From JAJDIA01 sp031555145 (lineage in GTDB: Bacteria; Bacteroidota; Bacteroidia; Bacteroidales; Tannerellaceae), in contig JAVBUR010000010.1 of assembly GCA_031555145.1 (NCBI GenBank), forward strand, positions 1-45,085: a stretch of DNA of 45,085 nucleotides, read 5' to 3'. Each line of letters starts with the position of its first letter. Position 1 is the stretch's first letter. A program made the translations under genes and the position numbers. The notes below the pieces were generated by a model that worked only from the letters and a program-made list of their open reading frames with translations, made no database searches and was not told the origin of the DNA. Below, in pieces: positions 33,742 to 41,608 of the stretch.

Positions 33742-35487
33742 ATGAAACTGAAATATATAGCATTAACAGCCCTGCTGTACGGCGCTTTCTCGTGTGATGT
33801 AACCGATATCTCGCCGAAGGATTCACTGACCGATAAGTCTTATTGGACGAAAGTGGAAGACCTGAAATTGTATGCCAATACATTGTATGTGAACCTTCCC
33901 TCTCCGGGTGTCGATAAGGATAATACCAGTGACAATGCTGTCACTACGAATTATCAAAGTGTACTTTTTAATGAGAAGAACGTGCCTACCAGTACAAATA
34001 AAGACAATGATATTTGGAATTGGGAAAAGATCCGTGCCTGTAACTTCTTCCTCACCCGCTATGGCAAGGTGGTGGGCGCTGAAGCTGATATCAACCGCTA
34101 CGTGGCCGAAGTACGCTTCTTCCGCGCATTCGATTATTTCAACAAGGTGAAGAAATATGGCGATGTCCCGTATTATGAAACTGACTTGCAGACCGGCGAT
34201 ACGGAACTGTTGTATAAGGCACGAGACTCTCGTGACTTAGTGGTTGGCAAGATCATCGAAGACCTCGAATATGGTGTGTTATGGTTGCCCGAACCTTCCA
34301 AAGCCGAAGAAGGACGCCTGCATAAATATGTGGCTCTTAATCAGCTGGCACGTGTATGCCTGCACGAAGGTACTTTCAAGAAGTATCACAAGACGACAGG
34401 TACGCTTACGGGCGATGATTTGTTGCGCAAAGCTGCTTCAGCTGCTGAACAGGTCATCAACTCAGGCTTGTATGATATTGTACGTGGTGATAACAGCGGT
34501 AGCGGCCAGTTGCCGTTCGAAGGATATCCGCTGTATTATAGCAACCAGTTTGTACAGGAAAATCTGGTAGGTAATAAAGAATGTATCCTTCCGCGTATAT
34601 ACAAGGTAGATGTGATGACACATGGAACAGGCCGTACAGCTGGTGAAAGTGGTGTCGGATTATCGAAAGACTTCATCGAATCGTTCCTGTGTACGGACGG
34701 TAAGCCGATTGCAGCCAGCTCCCTGTATCAAGGTGATAATACGATCGAAACAGAGTTGGTTAACCGCGACCCGCGTCTGTATCAGGTGGTAGACAACAAG
34801 CACAAGCCCTATTTAGTCGTGAATGGCGAACGCCAGGTAAATCCGTATACCAATGTGGAACCGTCCAAAGGTGTAACCGGTTATCCGAGCGTGAAGTTTA
34901 AATCACCGTTGATGGTACAGGCCGAAGCAAATAAGTCGACCTACGACTGGTTCCTCTATCGCTATGCCGAAGTGCTGCTGATCTATGCCGAAGCAAAAGC
35001 CGAACTGGGCGAATGTACACAGGATGTATTGGATAAGACAATCAATAAACTACGTGACCGCGTGGGAATGCCGCACCTGACGGTGAACCCGGTAGCTGAT
35101 CCTAAACCGGTGAACTACGGATACACCATCTCCAGCCTCTTGTATGAGATCCGTCGCGAACGCCGCATTGAATTGATCGGCGAAGGTTTCCGTTGGGATG
35201 ACATCGTACGCTGGAAAGCCGGTAAACTGTTCGAGAATCCGAAAACCTTCCTGGGACTGCGCGTGACAGAAGATGTCGTTGCTTTGTATCCGGCAGGCAC
35301 ATTCTACGGTGATAATGGTTTGGCTACGATCCAGTACGACGGCGAAGAACTGTTACGTCCGTATAAAGGCAAATCCCTCGACGACGCAGGACGTAAATGG
35401 ACGGATACCGACAAGCGCTATCTCGAACCGCTGCCGCTCGACGAACTCAACCTGAACACCAATCTGAAACAGAATCCCGGCTGGTAA
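33742..35487 (+). CDS. SusD-like outer membrane glycan-binding lipoprotein (RagB/SusD family)
   Basis: The 581-residue lipoprotein has signal LLYGAFSC with lipid Cys18. The N-terminal SusD-like domain (DSLTDKSYWTKVEDLKLYAN) and TPR-rich core are followed by the RagB/SusD C-terminal half (YRYAEVLLIYAEAKAELG, LLYEIRRERRIELIGEGFRWDDIVRW), the most conserved family block. It binds glycan at the cell surface and closes over the SusC barrel 19 bases upstream. The strong terminator at 35519-35552 ends the operon. Confidence 0.96.
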   Translation: MKLKYIALTALLYGAFSCDVTDISPKDSLTDKSYWTKVEDLKLYANTLYVNLPSPGVDKDNTSDNAVTTNYQSVLFNEKNVPTSTNKDNDIWNWEKIRACNFFLTRYGKVVGAEADINRYVAEVRFFRAFDYFNKVKKYGDVPYYETDLQTGDTELLYKARDSRDLVVGKIIEDLEYGVLWLPEPSKAEEGRLHKYVALNQLARVCLHEGTFKKYHKTTGTLTGDDLLRKAASAAEQVINSGLYDIVRGDNSGSGQLPFEGYPLYYSNQFVQENLVGNKECILPRIYKVDVMTHGTGRTAGESGVGLSKDFIESFLCTDGKPIAASSLYQGDNTIETELVNRDPRLYQVVDNKHKPYLVVNGERQVNPYTNVEPSKGVTGYPSVKFKSPLMVQAEANKSTYDWFLYRYAEVLLIYAEAKAELGECTQDVLDKTINKLRDRVGMPHLTVNPVADPKPVNYGYTISSLLYEIRRERRIELIGEGFRWDDIVRWKAGKLFENPKTFLGLRVTEDVVALYPAGTFYGDNGLATIQYDGEELLRPYKGKSLDDAGRKWTDTDKRYLEPLPLDELNLNTNLKQNPGW

Positions 35488-35518
35488 CCAGCTTCTTCCG
35501 TGACAGATGATTATAAAG

Positions 35519-35552
35519 CGCCGCATAGGGTCACTCCCTATGTGGCGTTTTT
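35519..35552 (+). terminator. Rho-independent terminator of fecR-susC-susD
   Basis: A 12-bp stem (35519-35530 with 35536-35547, one G:T pair) and 5-base loop are followed by TTTTT. It lies about 30 bases after the susD stop and cleanly separates the locus from the beta-propeller gene. Confidence 0.85.
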
Positions 35553-35614
35553 CGCCTTCATTTACTGCGTATATTTTTTCGATGGATGCACCTTTATGGG
35601 AAGATATTATTCGA

Positions 35615-35622
35615 TATATTTG
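35615..35622 (+). promoter_or_regulatory. Candidate -7 element for the beta-propeller gene
   Basis: TATATTTG matches TAnnTTTG and lies 28 bases before the ATG at 35650. TTTA at 35593-35596 is a weak -33 candidate. The element supports the 35650 start over upstream in-frame codons. Confidence 0.5.
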
Positions 35623-35649
35623 CCAATGTTTAATCCAAATTATAAATGC

Positions 35650-36918
35650 ATGTACTGTATAAAAAGACCACTTTGTGTTGCTGTACTGATCTTGTTGGGT
35701 ACCATTTCTATGCTGGCGCAGTCGAATAACGGCTGGAGAGGACTCGACCGTGATGGCGTGTATAAGGAAAAAGGCTTGTTGAAAGCATGGCCGACGGAAG
35801 GGCCTGTGCTGTTGTGGTCGGTGACGGATGCCGGTAAAGGATTGTCGAGCCCGGTGATTGCGAGTGGTCGTTTGTACATCACCGGTTTGGACGAGGAGGA
35901 GAAGCGTGAAGTATTATCGGCCTATACGCTTGATGGTAAACAACTTTACCAGGTTGCTTACGGGAATCCTTGGCTTCAGTCTTTCCCCGATGCACGTACC
36001 ACTCCTGCTGTGGTGGGAGATAAGCTGTACGTGATTAGTGGCATGGGCGAGATCGTATGCCTGAATGCAGCCGACGGAAAGGTGCTGTGGACGGTTGATG
36101 GAGGGAAACAATTTGGTGTAACAATGAATATGTGGGGTGTTTCCGAATCGCCACTGGTGGTCGATAACAAAGTGATTTTTACATCGGTTGGTGAGCAGGC
36201 AGCTATGGTGGCATTAAATGCTTCAACTGGCGCTGTAGCATGGCAATCTCCCTTGTTGAAAGATACCTGTGCGCAGGTATCCCCCTTGTTAATCTCTCAT
36301 AATGGGATCAAGCAAATTGTGGGTTGTTCGCGGGAATACCTGTTCGGTGTCAACCCGTCCACCGGCGAGATGGAATGGAAGTTCAACGACTGGGATTTCA
36401 CCACCGACTGGGGAGGACTCGTTGGTATCTGCGTGAATACGCCTATCTATAAGGATGGAAAACTGTTTGTTAGTAATGGTTACGGCATGCGTTCGCATCT
36501 GTTGCAACTGAACAAGGATGCCACCGGTGTAAGCGTCGTGTGGCGGAATGACGATCTGGGCGCACATACCGGTGGCATGGTGGTAGTCAATGATGTGATC
36601 TATGCCGCTAATTTCATTGATAATAATAAAGGCGACTGGATGGCCGTTGATTGGGAGACTGGTAAGACCTGCTATAAAACTACCTGGCAAGGTCATAGCA
36701 AAGGCTCGATCATTGCTGCCGACAATATGCTCTATTGTTATGAAGAACGACGGGGCGTGGTGGCGTTGGTCAATCCCACGCCGGAGAAGTTCGATATTGT
36801 CAGCCAATTTCGTGTCAACCAGGGTATGGGAGGACACTGGGCGCATCCGGTCATCGACAATGGTATCTTCTATATCCGTCATGGTAAGGCGTTGCTTGCT
36901 TATCAGATCAGACAATAG
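35650..36918 (+). CDS. PQQ-type beta-propeller repeat protein, exported
   Basis: The 422-residue protein has a signal peptide (LCVAVLILLGTISMLAQ) and repeated blades of the PQQ/pyrrolo-quinoline type. Examples are SSPVIASGRLYITGLD, TTPAVVGDKLYVISG, CLNAADGKVLWTV, SPLVVDNKVIFTS, ALNASTGAVAWQS and VNPSTGEMEWKF, each with a W or Y docking position. It opens with WRGLDRDGVYKEKGLLKAWP, typical of the PQQ-like proteins seen with Planctomycete and Bacteroidetes outer proteins. No dehydrogenase metal or cofactor ligands are evident, so it is probably a structural or binding propeller. Function is unknown. Its own promoter and the upstream terminator argue that it is not part of the fucose locus transcript. 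Confidence 0.82.
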   Translation: MYCIKRPLCVAVLILLGTISMLAQSNNGWRGLDRDGVYKEKGLLKAWPTEGPVLLWSVTDAGKGLSSPVIASGRLYITGLDEEEKREVLSAYTLDGKQLYQVAYGNPWLQSFPDARTTPAVVGDKLYVISGMGEIVCLNAADGKVLWTVDGGKQFGVTMNMWGVSESPLVVDNKVIFTSVGEQAAMVALNASTGAVAWQSPLLKDTCAQVSPLLISHNGIKQIVGCSREYLFGVNPSTGEMEWKFNDWDFTTDWGGLVGICVNTPIYKDGKLFVSNGYGMRSHLLQLNKDATGVSVVWRNDDLGAHTGGMVVVNDVIYAANFIDNNKGDWMAVDWETGKTCYKTTWQGHSKGSIIAADNMLYCYEERRGVVALVNPTPEKFDIVSQFRVNQGMGGHWAHPVIDNGIFYIRHGKALLAYQIRQ

Positions 36919-36970
36919 GTCAATTCTCATAAATTTGCCTATTTTTCTGCTGAGATGTGTAGGGTATCGC

Positions 36971-36978
36971 TATCTTTG
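36971..36978 (+). promoter_or_regulatory. Candidate -7 element for the nitroreductase gene cluster
   Basis: TATCTTTG matches TAnnTTTG, 35 bases before the ATG at 37014. It probably drives nitroreductase, DUF2520, KdsC-like and perhaps maf, which follow closely on the same strand. Confidence 0.5.
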
Positions 36979-37013
36979 CAACATTTCTTACAAAAATTAT
37001 TGCATAATCTATA

Positions 37014-37571
37014 ATGAACAGTTTTGCCGAATTACTAAAGACACGCCGGAGTACGCGTAAGTTTACTGATCAGTTACTGTCACCCGAACAGGTGGAAACC
37101 ATCCTGAAGGCCGGCCTGATGGCGCCGTCGTCCAAACAAAGTACGCCCTGGCAGTTTATTGTGGTGGAAGATAAGGAGATGCTGAAGCAACTATCGCTTT
37201 GCCGGGCAAGCGGTTCGGCATTCCTCGAAGGATGCGCGATGGCTGTGGTGGTGATGGCTGATACGATGAAGAGCGGCGCCTGGATCGAAGATGCATCGCT
37301 TGCTGCTATCCTGATGCAGTTGCAGGCCGAAGACCTCGGACTGGGTAGTTGCTGGTGTCAGGTACGCGAACGGGTGACACCCGACGAAACTGAGACGAAC
37401 GAATATATCCGCCGTCTCTTTGATGTGCCTTACCAACTGGATATCCTCTGTATCCTGGGCTTCGGCTACAAAGGGCAGGAGCGCAAACCTTTCGATGAAT
37501 CGCATCTCCAATGGGAAAAGATCCATCTCGGCACCTATAGAGCAACCACTGACGATACCCAGGAAGCATGA
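37014..37571 (+). CDS. Nitroreductase family FMN-dependent oxidoreductase
   Basis: The 185-residue protein has the FMN-binding N-terminal motif RRSTRKF (residues 11-17), APSSKQSTPWQFIVV, and the C-terminal DLGLGSCWCQVRE. These features are typical of dimeric flavin oxidoreductases that reduce quinones, nitro compounds or flavins with NAD(P)H. The substrate is not predictable. Its stop overlaps the next start (ATGA, 4 bases), so translation of the two is coupled. Confidence 0.92.
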   Translation: MNSFAELLKTRRSTRKFTDQLLSPEQVETILKAGLMAPSSKQSTPWQFIVVEDKEMLKQLSLCRASGSAFLEGCAMAVVVMADTMKSGAWIEDASLAAILMQLQAEDLGLGSCWCQVRERVTPDETETNEYIRRLFDVPYQLDILCILGFGYKGQERKPFDESHLQWEKIHLGTYRATTDDTQEA

Positions 37572-38335
37572 AGATAGTCCTGATCGGAGCCGGCAACCTG
37601 GCCACGCAGCTCTCGCAGGAGATGCGTCGCGTTGGAATGACCATCACGCAGGTGTATAGCCGTACGGCCGAACATGCCCGGTTGTTGGCAAAGTCGCTTC
37701 GCACGGAATGGACAGATTCCCTGGCGGATGTGCGTACGGATGCCGAACTGTATGTCTTTGCCGTAAGGGATAGTGTCCTGGTGGAGGTAATTGCCTCCCT
37801 GCCCGTTAATAAGGGGCTTTGGATACATACGGCCGGTAGTATGCCGATGTCGGTATTTGCAGGATACACGACCCGTTACGGTGTGTTGTATCCGCTCCAG
37901 ACGTTTAGCCGCGAGCGGAATATCCGCCTCAATGAAGTCCCCTTCTTCCTTGAAACAGCAACGGATGAGGATGCTAAAATCCTGCTTCGTACAGCATCGG
38001 CCATCTCTTCGCGCGTGATCTTCTTACCGTCGGATAAACGGAAATACCTTCACCTAGCTGCTGTGTTTGCCTGCAATTTTACCAATCATATGTATGCACA
38101 GGCTGAACAGTTGCTGGAAGCCCAAGGTATCCCGTCGGATGTGCTCCTGCCGCTGATTGATGAGACGGCTGCCAAGATACACAGTCTGCCGCCGGCACAG
38201 GCGCAGACCGGCCCTGCTGTGCGCAACGACCGTTCTGTGATCGACGCTCACCTGGCGATGCTAGATGATCCTGCCCTGAGAGCTTTATACGAACAGATAA
38301 GTAACAGCATATACACCTTTACCAACCATGAGTAG
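37568..38335 (+). CDS. Rossmann-like / DUF2520 domain protein
   Basis: The 255-residue protein has an N-terminal NAD(P)-binding fold (VLIGAGNLATQL, residues 4-15) like F420/ketopantoate-type reductases. It has HTAGSMPMSVF near residue 92 and a helical DUF2520 C-terminal domain (HLAAVFACNFTNHMYAQAE). Members are called putative oxidoreductases, but none that I know of has a firmly assigned reaction. It overlaps nitroreductase by 4 bases and the KdsC-like gene by 8, giving a tightly coupled run. Confidence 0.85.
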   Translation: MKIVLIGAGNLATQLSQEMRRVGMTITQVYSRTAEHARLLAKSLRTEWTDSLADVRTDAELYVFAVRDSVLVEVIASLPVNKGLWIHTAGSMPMSVFAGYTTRYGVLYPLQTFSRERNIRLNEVPFFLETATDEDAKILLRTASAISSRVIFLPSDKRKYLHLAAVFACNFTNHMYAQAEQLLEAQGIPSDVLLPLIDETAAKIHSLPPAQAQTGPAVRNDRSVIDAHLAMLDDPALRALYEQISNSIYTFTNHE

Positions 38336-38849
38336 CATCCCTTTTGACCTGACGAAGATACGCGCCTTTGTATTCGATGTGGACGGAGTCCTTTCTAGTG
38401 ACATCCTGCCTTTGTCGCCCGATGGCGATCCGATGCGAACGGTCAATATCAAGGATGGGTATGCCCTCCAGTTGGCGGTGAAGAAAGGCTACCAGGTCGG
38501 TATCATTACCGGCGGATATACCGAAGCGGTACAGATCCGCTTCTCCCGCCTCGGAATTGAGCATATCTATATGCGTAGCAGTATCAAACTGAATGATTTC
38601 AGGGACTTCCTGGCGAAGACAGGAATTGCTCCCGAAGAAGTGATGTATGCCGGTGATGATATTCCCGACTACGAAGTGATGCGGATGGTGGGATTACCCG
38701 TTGCCCCGACGGATGCCGCCCCCGAAATAAAAGCCATAGCCGCCTATATCTGCCCGCGCAAGGGTGGGGAAGGTGTAGCCCGTGATGTGATTGAACAGAC
38801 GATGAAAACACAGGGCACCTGGATGGGTGAAGAGGCATTCGGCTGGTAA
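38328..38849 (+). CDS. kdsC: KdsC-like 3-deoxy-D-manno-octulosonate-8-phosphate phosphatase (HAD family)
   Basis: The 173-residue HAD hydrolase has the nucleophile and acid Asp17/Asp19 in FDVDGVLSSD, a Ser/Thr loop in GIITGGYTEA, a Lys near SSIKLNDF and the metal Asp in YAGDDIPD. This capless C0 form forms tetramers and removes phosphate from Kdo-8-P before CMP-Kdo activation. With waaA at 16237 it supplies a second step of Kdo metabolism in the window, though not in one operon. Related YrbI-type phosphatases acting on other sugar acids are the alternative. Confidence 0.87.
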   Translation: MSSIPFDLTKIRAFVFDVDGVLSSDILPLSPDGDPMRTVNIKDGYALQLAVKKGYQVGIITGGYTEAVQIRFSRLGIEHIYMRSSIKLNDFRDFLAKTGIAPEEVMYAGDDIPDYEVMRMVGLPVAPTDAAPEIKAIAAYICPRKGGEGVARDVIEQTMKTQGTWMGEEAFGW

Positions 38850-38888
38850 TTTCTATAAATCGTTTACTCCCTTATATTTCTTTACACC

Positions 38889-39473
38889 ATGTTGCTCTCC
38901 AATATCACAAACTACCGACTCGTATTAGGGTCGCAATCGCCCCGCCGCCAATCTCTCCTGGCTGGCTTTGAGTTGCCTTTCGAAGTCCGTGTTCTTCCAG
39001 ACATTGATGAGTCATATCCCGACACGGTCAAACCTGAGGACGTAGCTGAATATGTGGCCTGTAAGAAAGCCGAATGCTACCTGCCGCAATTGGCCGATGA
39101 CGAACTGCTGATCACCGCCGACACCATCGTTTGGAACTTCGACGAGATTATGGGTAAGCCCGAAGATCGCGAAGATGCCATCCGTATGCTCCAACGTCTT
39201 TCGGGTCATGTGCATGAAGTAATCACCGGCGTATGCCTTAGCACACATGAGAAGACCGCCAGTTTTTCCACCTCGTCGGCTGTTTGCTTTGCCGAGATAA
39301 GCGATGAAGAGATCATCTACTATGTCGATAAATACCTCCCCTTCGACAAGGCCGGCGCTTACGGTATTCAGGACTGGATCGGATACATAGGCATCGAAGC
39401 CATCAACGGTTCCTTCTACAACGTCATGGGGTTGCCCATGCAACGCCTGTATCAGGCGTTGAAGGCATTTTAA
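38889..39473 (+). CDS. maf: Maf-like nucleoside triphosphate pyrophosphatase
   Basis: The 194-residue protein has the Maf signature LVLGSQSPRRQSLL (from residue 12), DESYPDTVKPEDVAEYVACKKAE and ADTIVWN near residue 80, and AGAYGIQDWIG near 155. These resemble the dTTP/UTP pyrophosphatase subgroup (YhdE/BsMaf). It probably hydrolyses noncanonical or excess pyrimidine nucleotides. It follows the KdsC-like gene by 39 bases and may share its transcript, and it converges on the first ApbE gene. Confidence 0.93.
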   Translation: MLLSNITNYRLVLGSQSPRRQSLLAGFELPFEVRVLPDIDESYPDTVKPEDVAEYVACKKAECYLPQLADDELLITADTIVWNFDEIMGKPEDREDAIRMLQRLSGHVHEVITGVCLSTHEKTASFSTSSAVCFAEISDEEIIYYVDKYLPFDKAGAYGIQDWIGYIGIEAINGSFYNVMGLPMQRLYQALKAF

Positions 39474-39495
39474 TCACGTATAGGACTGGATAGAA

Positions 39496-40524
39496 TCAGG
39501 GATTCTCTAATTCTGCCAGTTGCTTCCGGTTGGGCATGTATTGGAGGATGCCGGGGGAGTATTTGATTTTGTAGTTGCCTTCGTGGTCGAAGTAGATAAA
39601 GAAGTATTCGATGCCGGTGAGAGTGGCGGCAAACTCGACAGCTTCGTTCAATCCCATAGCGTTAAAGGCGGTGGCATAAGCATCGGCTGTCATGCAGTCT
39701 TCAGCAATAACGGTACTACTCAGGATATCCTGCTCTGCCGGATAACCGGTAAGGGGGTTGATGGTGTGGGCGTATTTTTTTCCGTTCTTTACATAGAAGT
39801 TCTGATAATCGCCGGAGGTGGCGATGCCTCCTTTTTTGCACAACTGTAGCGTGTCTTCAAGGGGGGGGGCATCCTCGGTATCTGCTATTTTTGTCGGTTT
39901 ACGAATACCTACCGTCCAACAGTTGCCGTTCGGGTTTACACCTTTCTGGGTACTTTCACCGCCTATATCTACCAAGTAGTTCTTTACGCCTTCGCGTTCA
40001 AGCAGGGCGGCAATCACGTCGCAGGCATAGCCTTTGGCTATGGCAGAACAGTTGAGGATCACACGCGGATCGTCTTTGACTACTTTCTTCCCTTCGAGCC
40101 GTACCTTCCGGTAGCCGACAAACTGTTTCAGGCTGTCGATAAGCTCGGGCGTAATGGTGTCCATTTTGCTGAACCCGAATCCCCAGGCATTGATCAGCGG
40201 CGCACAGGTGATATCGAAGATGCCGCCTGAACGTTCGGATACTTCCTGTGCCTTGTTGAATACGGTTGCGAACCATTCGTCTACTTCCACATCTTCATTT
40301 CGGTTTACCTGTGCAATGATGGAGTTGGGATTGAACGGGTTGAGCGAAAGGCTGAACTTTTGCAGTTCGGCGTCGATCTTCTCGGTGAGAGGAGCTTCCG
40401 CTTCATATTTGAGCTTGTAGAGCGTGTTGAATACGGTGCCGCTTTCGGCATAATAGGATTTTTGTGTACATGCCGACAATAGCAGGAGGCAAAGGAGACT
40501 GGAGAATACGAGATGTCGCTTCAT
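39496..40524 (-). CDS. ApbE-family FAD:protein FMN transferase lipoprotein, copy A (contains a 9-base G tract)
   Basis: The 342-residue lipoprotein (LLLLSAC, lipid Cys19) has the ApbE core: GGIFDITCAPLINAWGF, NCSAIAKGYACD, YLVDIGGE, TSGDYQNF, HTINPLTGYPA and TADAYATAFNAMG, which includes the metal-binding Asp. ApbE proteins attach FMN to Thr of exported flavoproteins such as RnfG/NqrC; no such target is in the window. A run of nine G (39861-39869, coding C on the minus strand) lies within the codons for DAPPLED and could slip. It is 24 bases after copy B and last in the minus-strand cluster. Confidence 0.9.
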   Translation of the reverse strand: MKRHLVFSSLLCLLLLSACTQKSYYAESGTVFNTLYKLKYEAEAPLTEKIDAELQKFSLSLNPFNPNSIIAQVNRNEDVEVDEWFATVFNKAQEVSERSGGIFDITCAPLINAWGFGFSKMDTITPELIDSLKQFVGYRKVRLEGKKVVKDDPRVILNCSAIAKGYACDVIAALLEREGVKNYLVDIGGESTQKGVNPNGNCWTVGIRKPTKIADTEDAPPLEDTLQLCKKGGIATSGDYQNFYVKNGKKYAHTINPLTGYPAEQDILSSTVIAEDCMTADAYATAFNAMGLNEAVEFAATLTGIEYFFIYFDHEGNYKIKYSPGILQYMPNRKQLAELENP

Positions 40525-40548
40525 ATGAAATGTGTATATAATGTTATT

Positions 40549-41553
40549 TTATTCCGGGTGTTTGATGAAATACAGCTTCATTCCTTCCGAATAGGTGATC
40601 TTATATTCGCCCTCCTCGTCGGTATGGATAATAAAATACTCGATATCGGATAGCGAATCGCCCAATAACCTGATCTCTTTCGAACCTAATGCCGTGAAGG
40701 CTGTGGATAAGGGATCGGCGGTGATGCCATCTTTGGCTATGATGGTACTGCTCAGCACATCCTGCTCGGCCGGATACCCGGTGATGGGGTTGATGGTGTG
40801 GGCGTATTTCTTTTTATTGCGGATGTAGTAGCTATTGAAGTCGCCGGAGGTGGCTATGGCATACCCGTCGGGTATCTTAACCGTTTCTTCGATGCCGATG
40901 GTGCGGTTATCGTCGGTCTCCTCCGGTTTGCGGATGGCATATTGCCAGTGCTTCCCTTTGGAATCTACTCCCTTGGCGGCGATGACTCCACCCAGGTCTA
41001 TCAGATAGTTTTTGATGCCTCGTGCTTCCAGCAGGGCTTTGACCCGGTCGCAGGTAAAACCTTTAGCCAAAGCGGTGAGGGTAATTTGGATACGGGGATC
41101 GTCTTTGATGACTTGGCCGTTCTCTATGCGTACCTTTTTATATCCGACAAATTGCCGGATGCTATCGACCTGATGCTCGGATATTTTGTCGGGATCGGTA
41201 AAGGCGTTCCGCCAGAAAGCGACCAGGGGGAAGCAGGTGGCATCGAAAATACCACCTGTCATCTCGGATATCTCTACGGATTTGTTGAATACCTGGATAA
41301 AGCAGTCGTTCAGTACCACGGGTTCATTATTGTTCACCCGTGAAATAATGGAGTAGGGATTATACGCATTCAGGGAGGCATTGGACAGTTCCACTTCAGT
41401 TTCGATCTCAGCATATAGGGAAACCGGAGACTGATACCAGACGGTATAGTCTTTGCCGTAAACAGATCCGCTGTCTTTCCTGTAAGGAGAGTTAGAGGTG
41501 CAGGCCGAGAAGAATGTTAGTGTACAACAAACGAATGCGGCTATCCTGATCAT
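40549..41553 (-). CDS. ApbE-family FAD:protein FMN transferase-like lipoprotein, copy B
   Basis: The 334-residue lipoprotein (TFFSAC, lipid Cys18) is paralogous to the next gene. It has GGIFDATCFPLVAFW, LTALAKGFTCD, YLIDLGG, TSGDFNSYY, HTINPITGYPA and TADPLSTAFTALG. Compared with copy A, the residue after the LGG turn is Val instead of Glu (DLGGVIAAKG versus DIGGESTQKG), and the Ser-Ala before AKG is Thr-Ala. Flavin handling may therefore differ. A TACCTTTG element 22 bases upstream suggests the two ApbE genes have their own promoter, apart from the dehydratase gene before them. Confidence 0.88.
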   Translation of the reverse strand: MIRIAAFVCCTLTFFSACTSNSPYRKDSGSVYGKDYTVWYQSPVSLYAEIETEVELSNASLNAYNPYSIISRVNNNEPVVLNDCFIQVFNKSVEISEMTGGIFDATCFPLVAFWRNAFTDPDKISEHQVDSIRQFVGYKKVRIENGQVIKDDPRIQITLTALAKGFTCDRVKALLEARGIKNYLIDLGGVIAAKGVDSKGKHWQYAIRKPEETDDNRTIGIEETVKIPDGYAIATSGDFNSYYIRNKKKYAHTINPITGYPAEQDVLSSTIIAKDGITADPLSTAFTALGSKEIRLLGDSLSDIEYFIIHTDEEGEYKITYSEGMKLYFIKHPE

Positions 41554-41574
41554 AGCTCATGAATTAATAAGATG

Positions 41575-41582
41575 CAAAGGTA
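41575..41582 (-). promoter_or_regulatory. Candidate -7 element for the tandem apbE genes
   Basis: The minus strand reads TACCTTTG, matching TAnnTTTG, 22 bases before the ATG at 41553 in the 55-base gap after the dehydratase stop. No clear -33 box. Confidence 0.45.
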
Positions 41583-41608
41583 TATATTTATTCTACATCC
41601 GATGTTTT

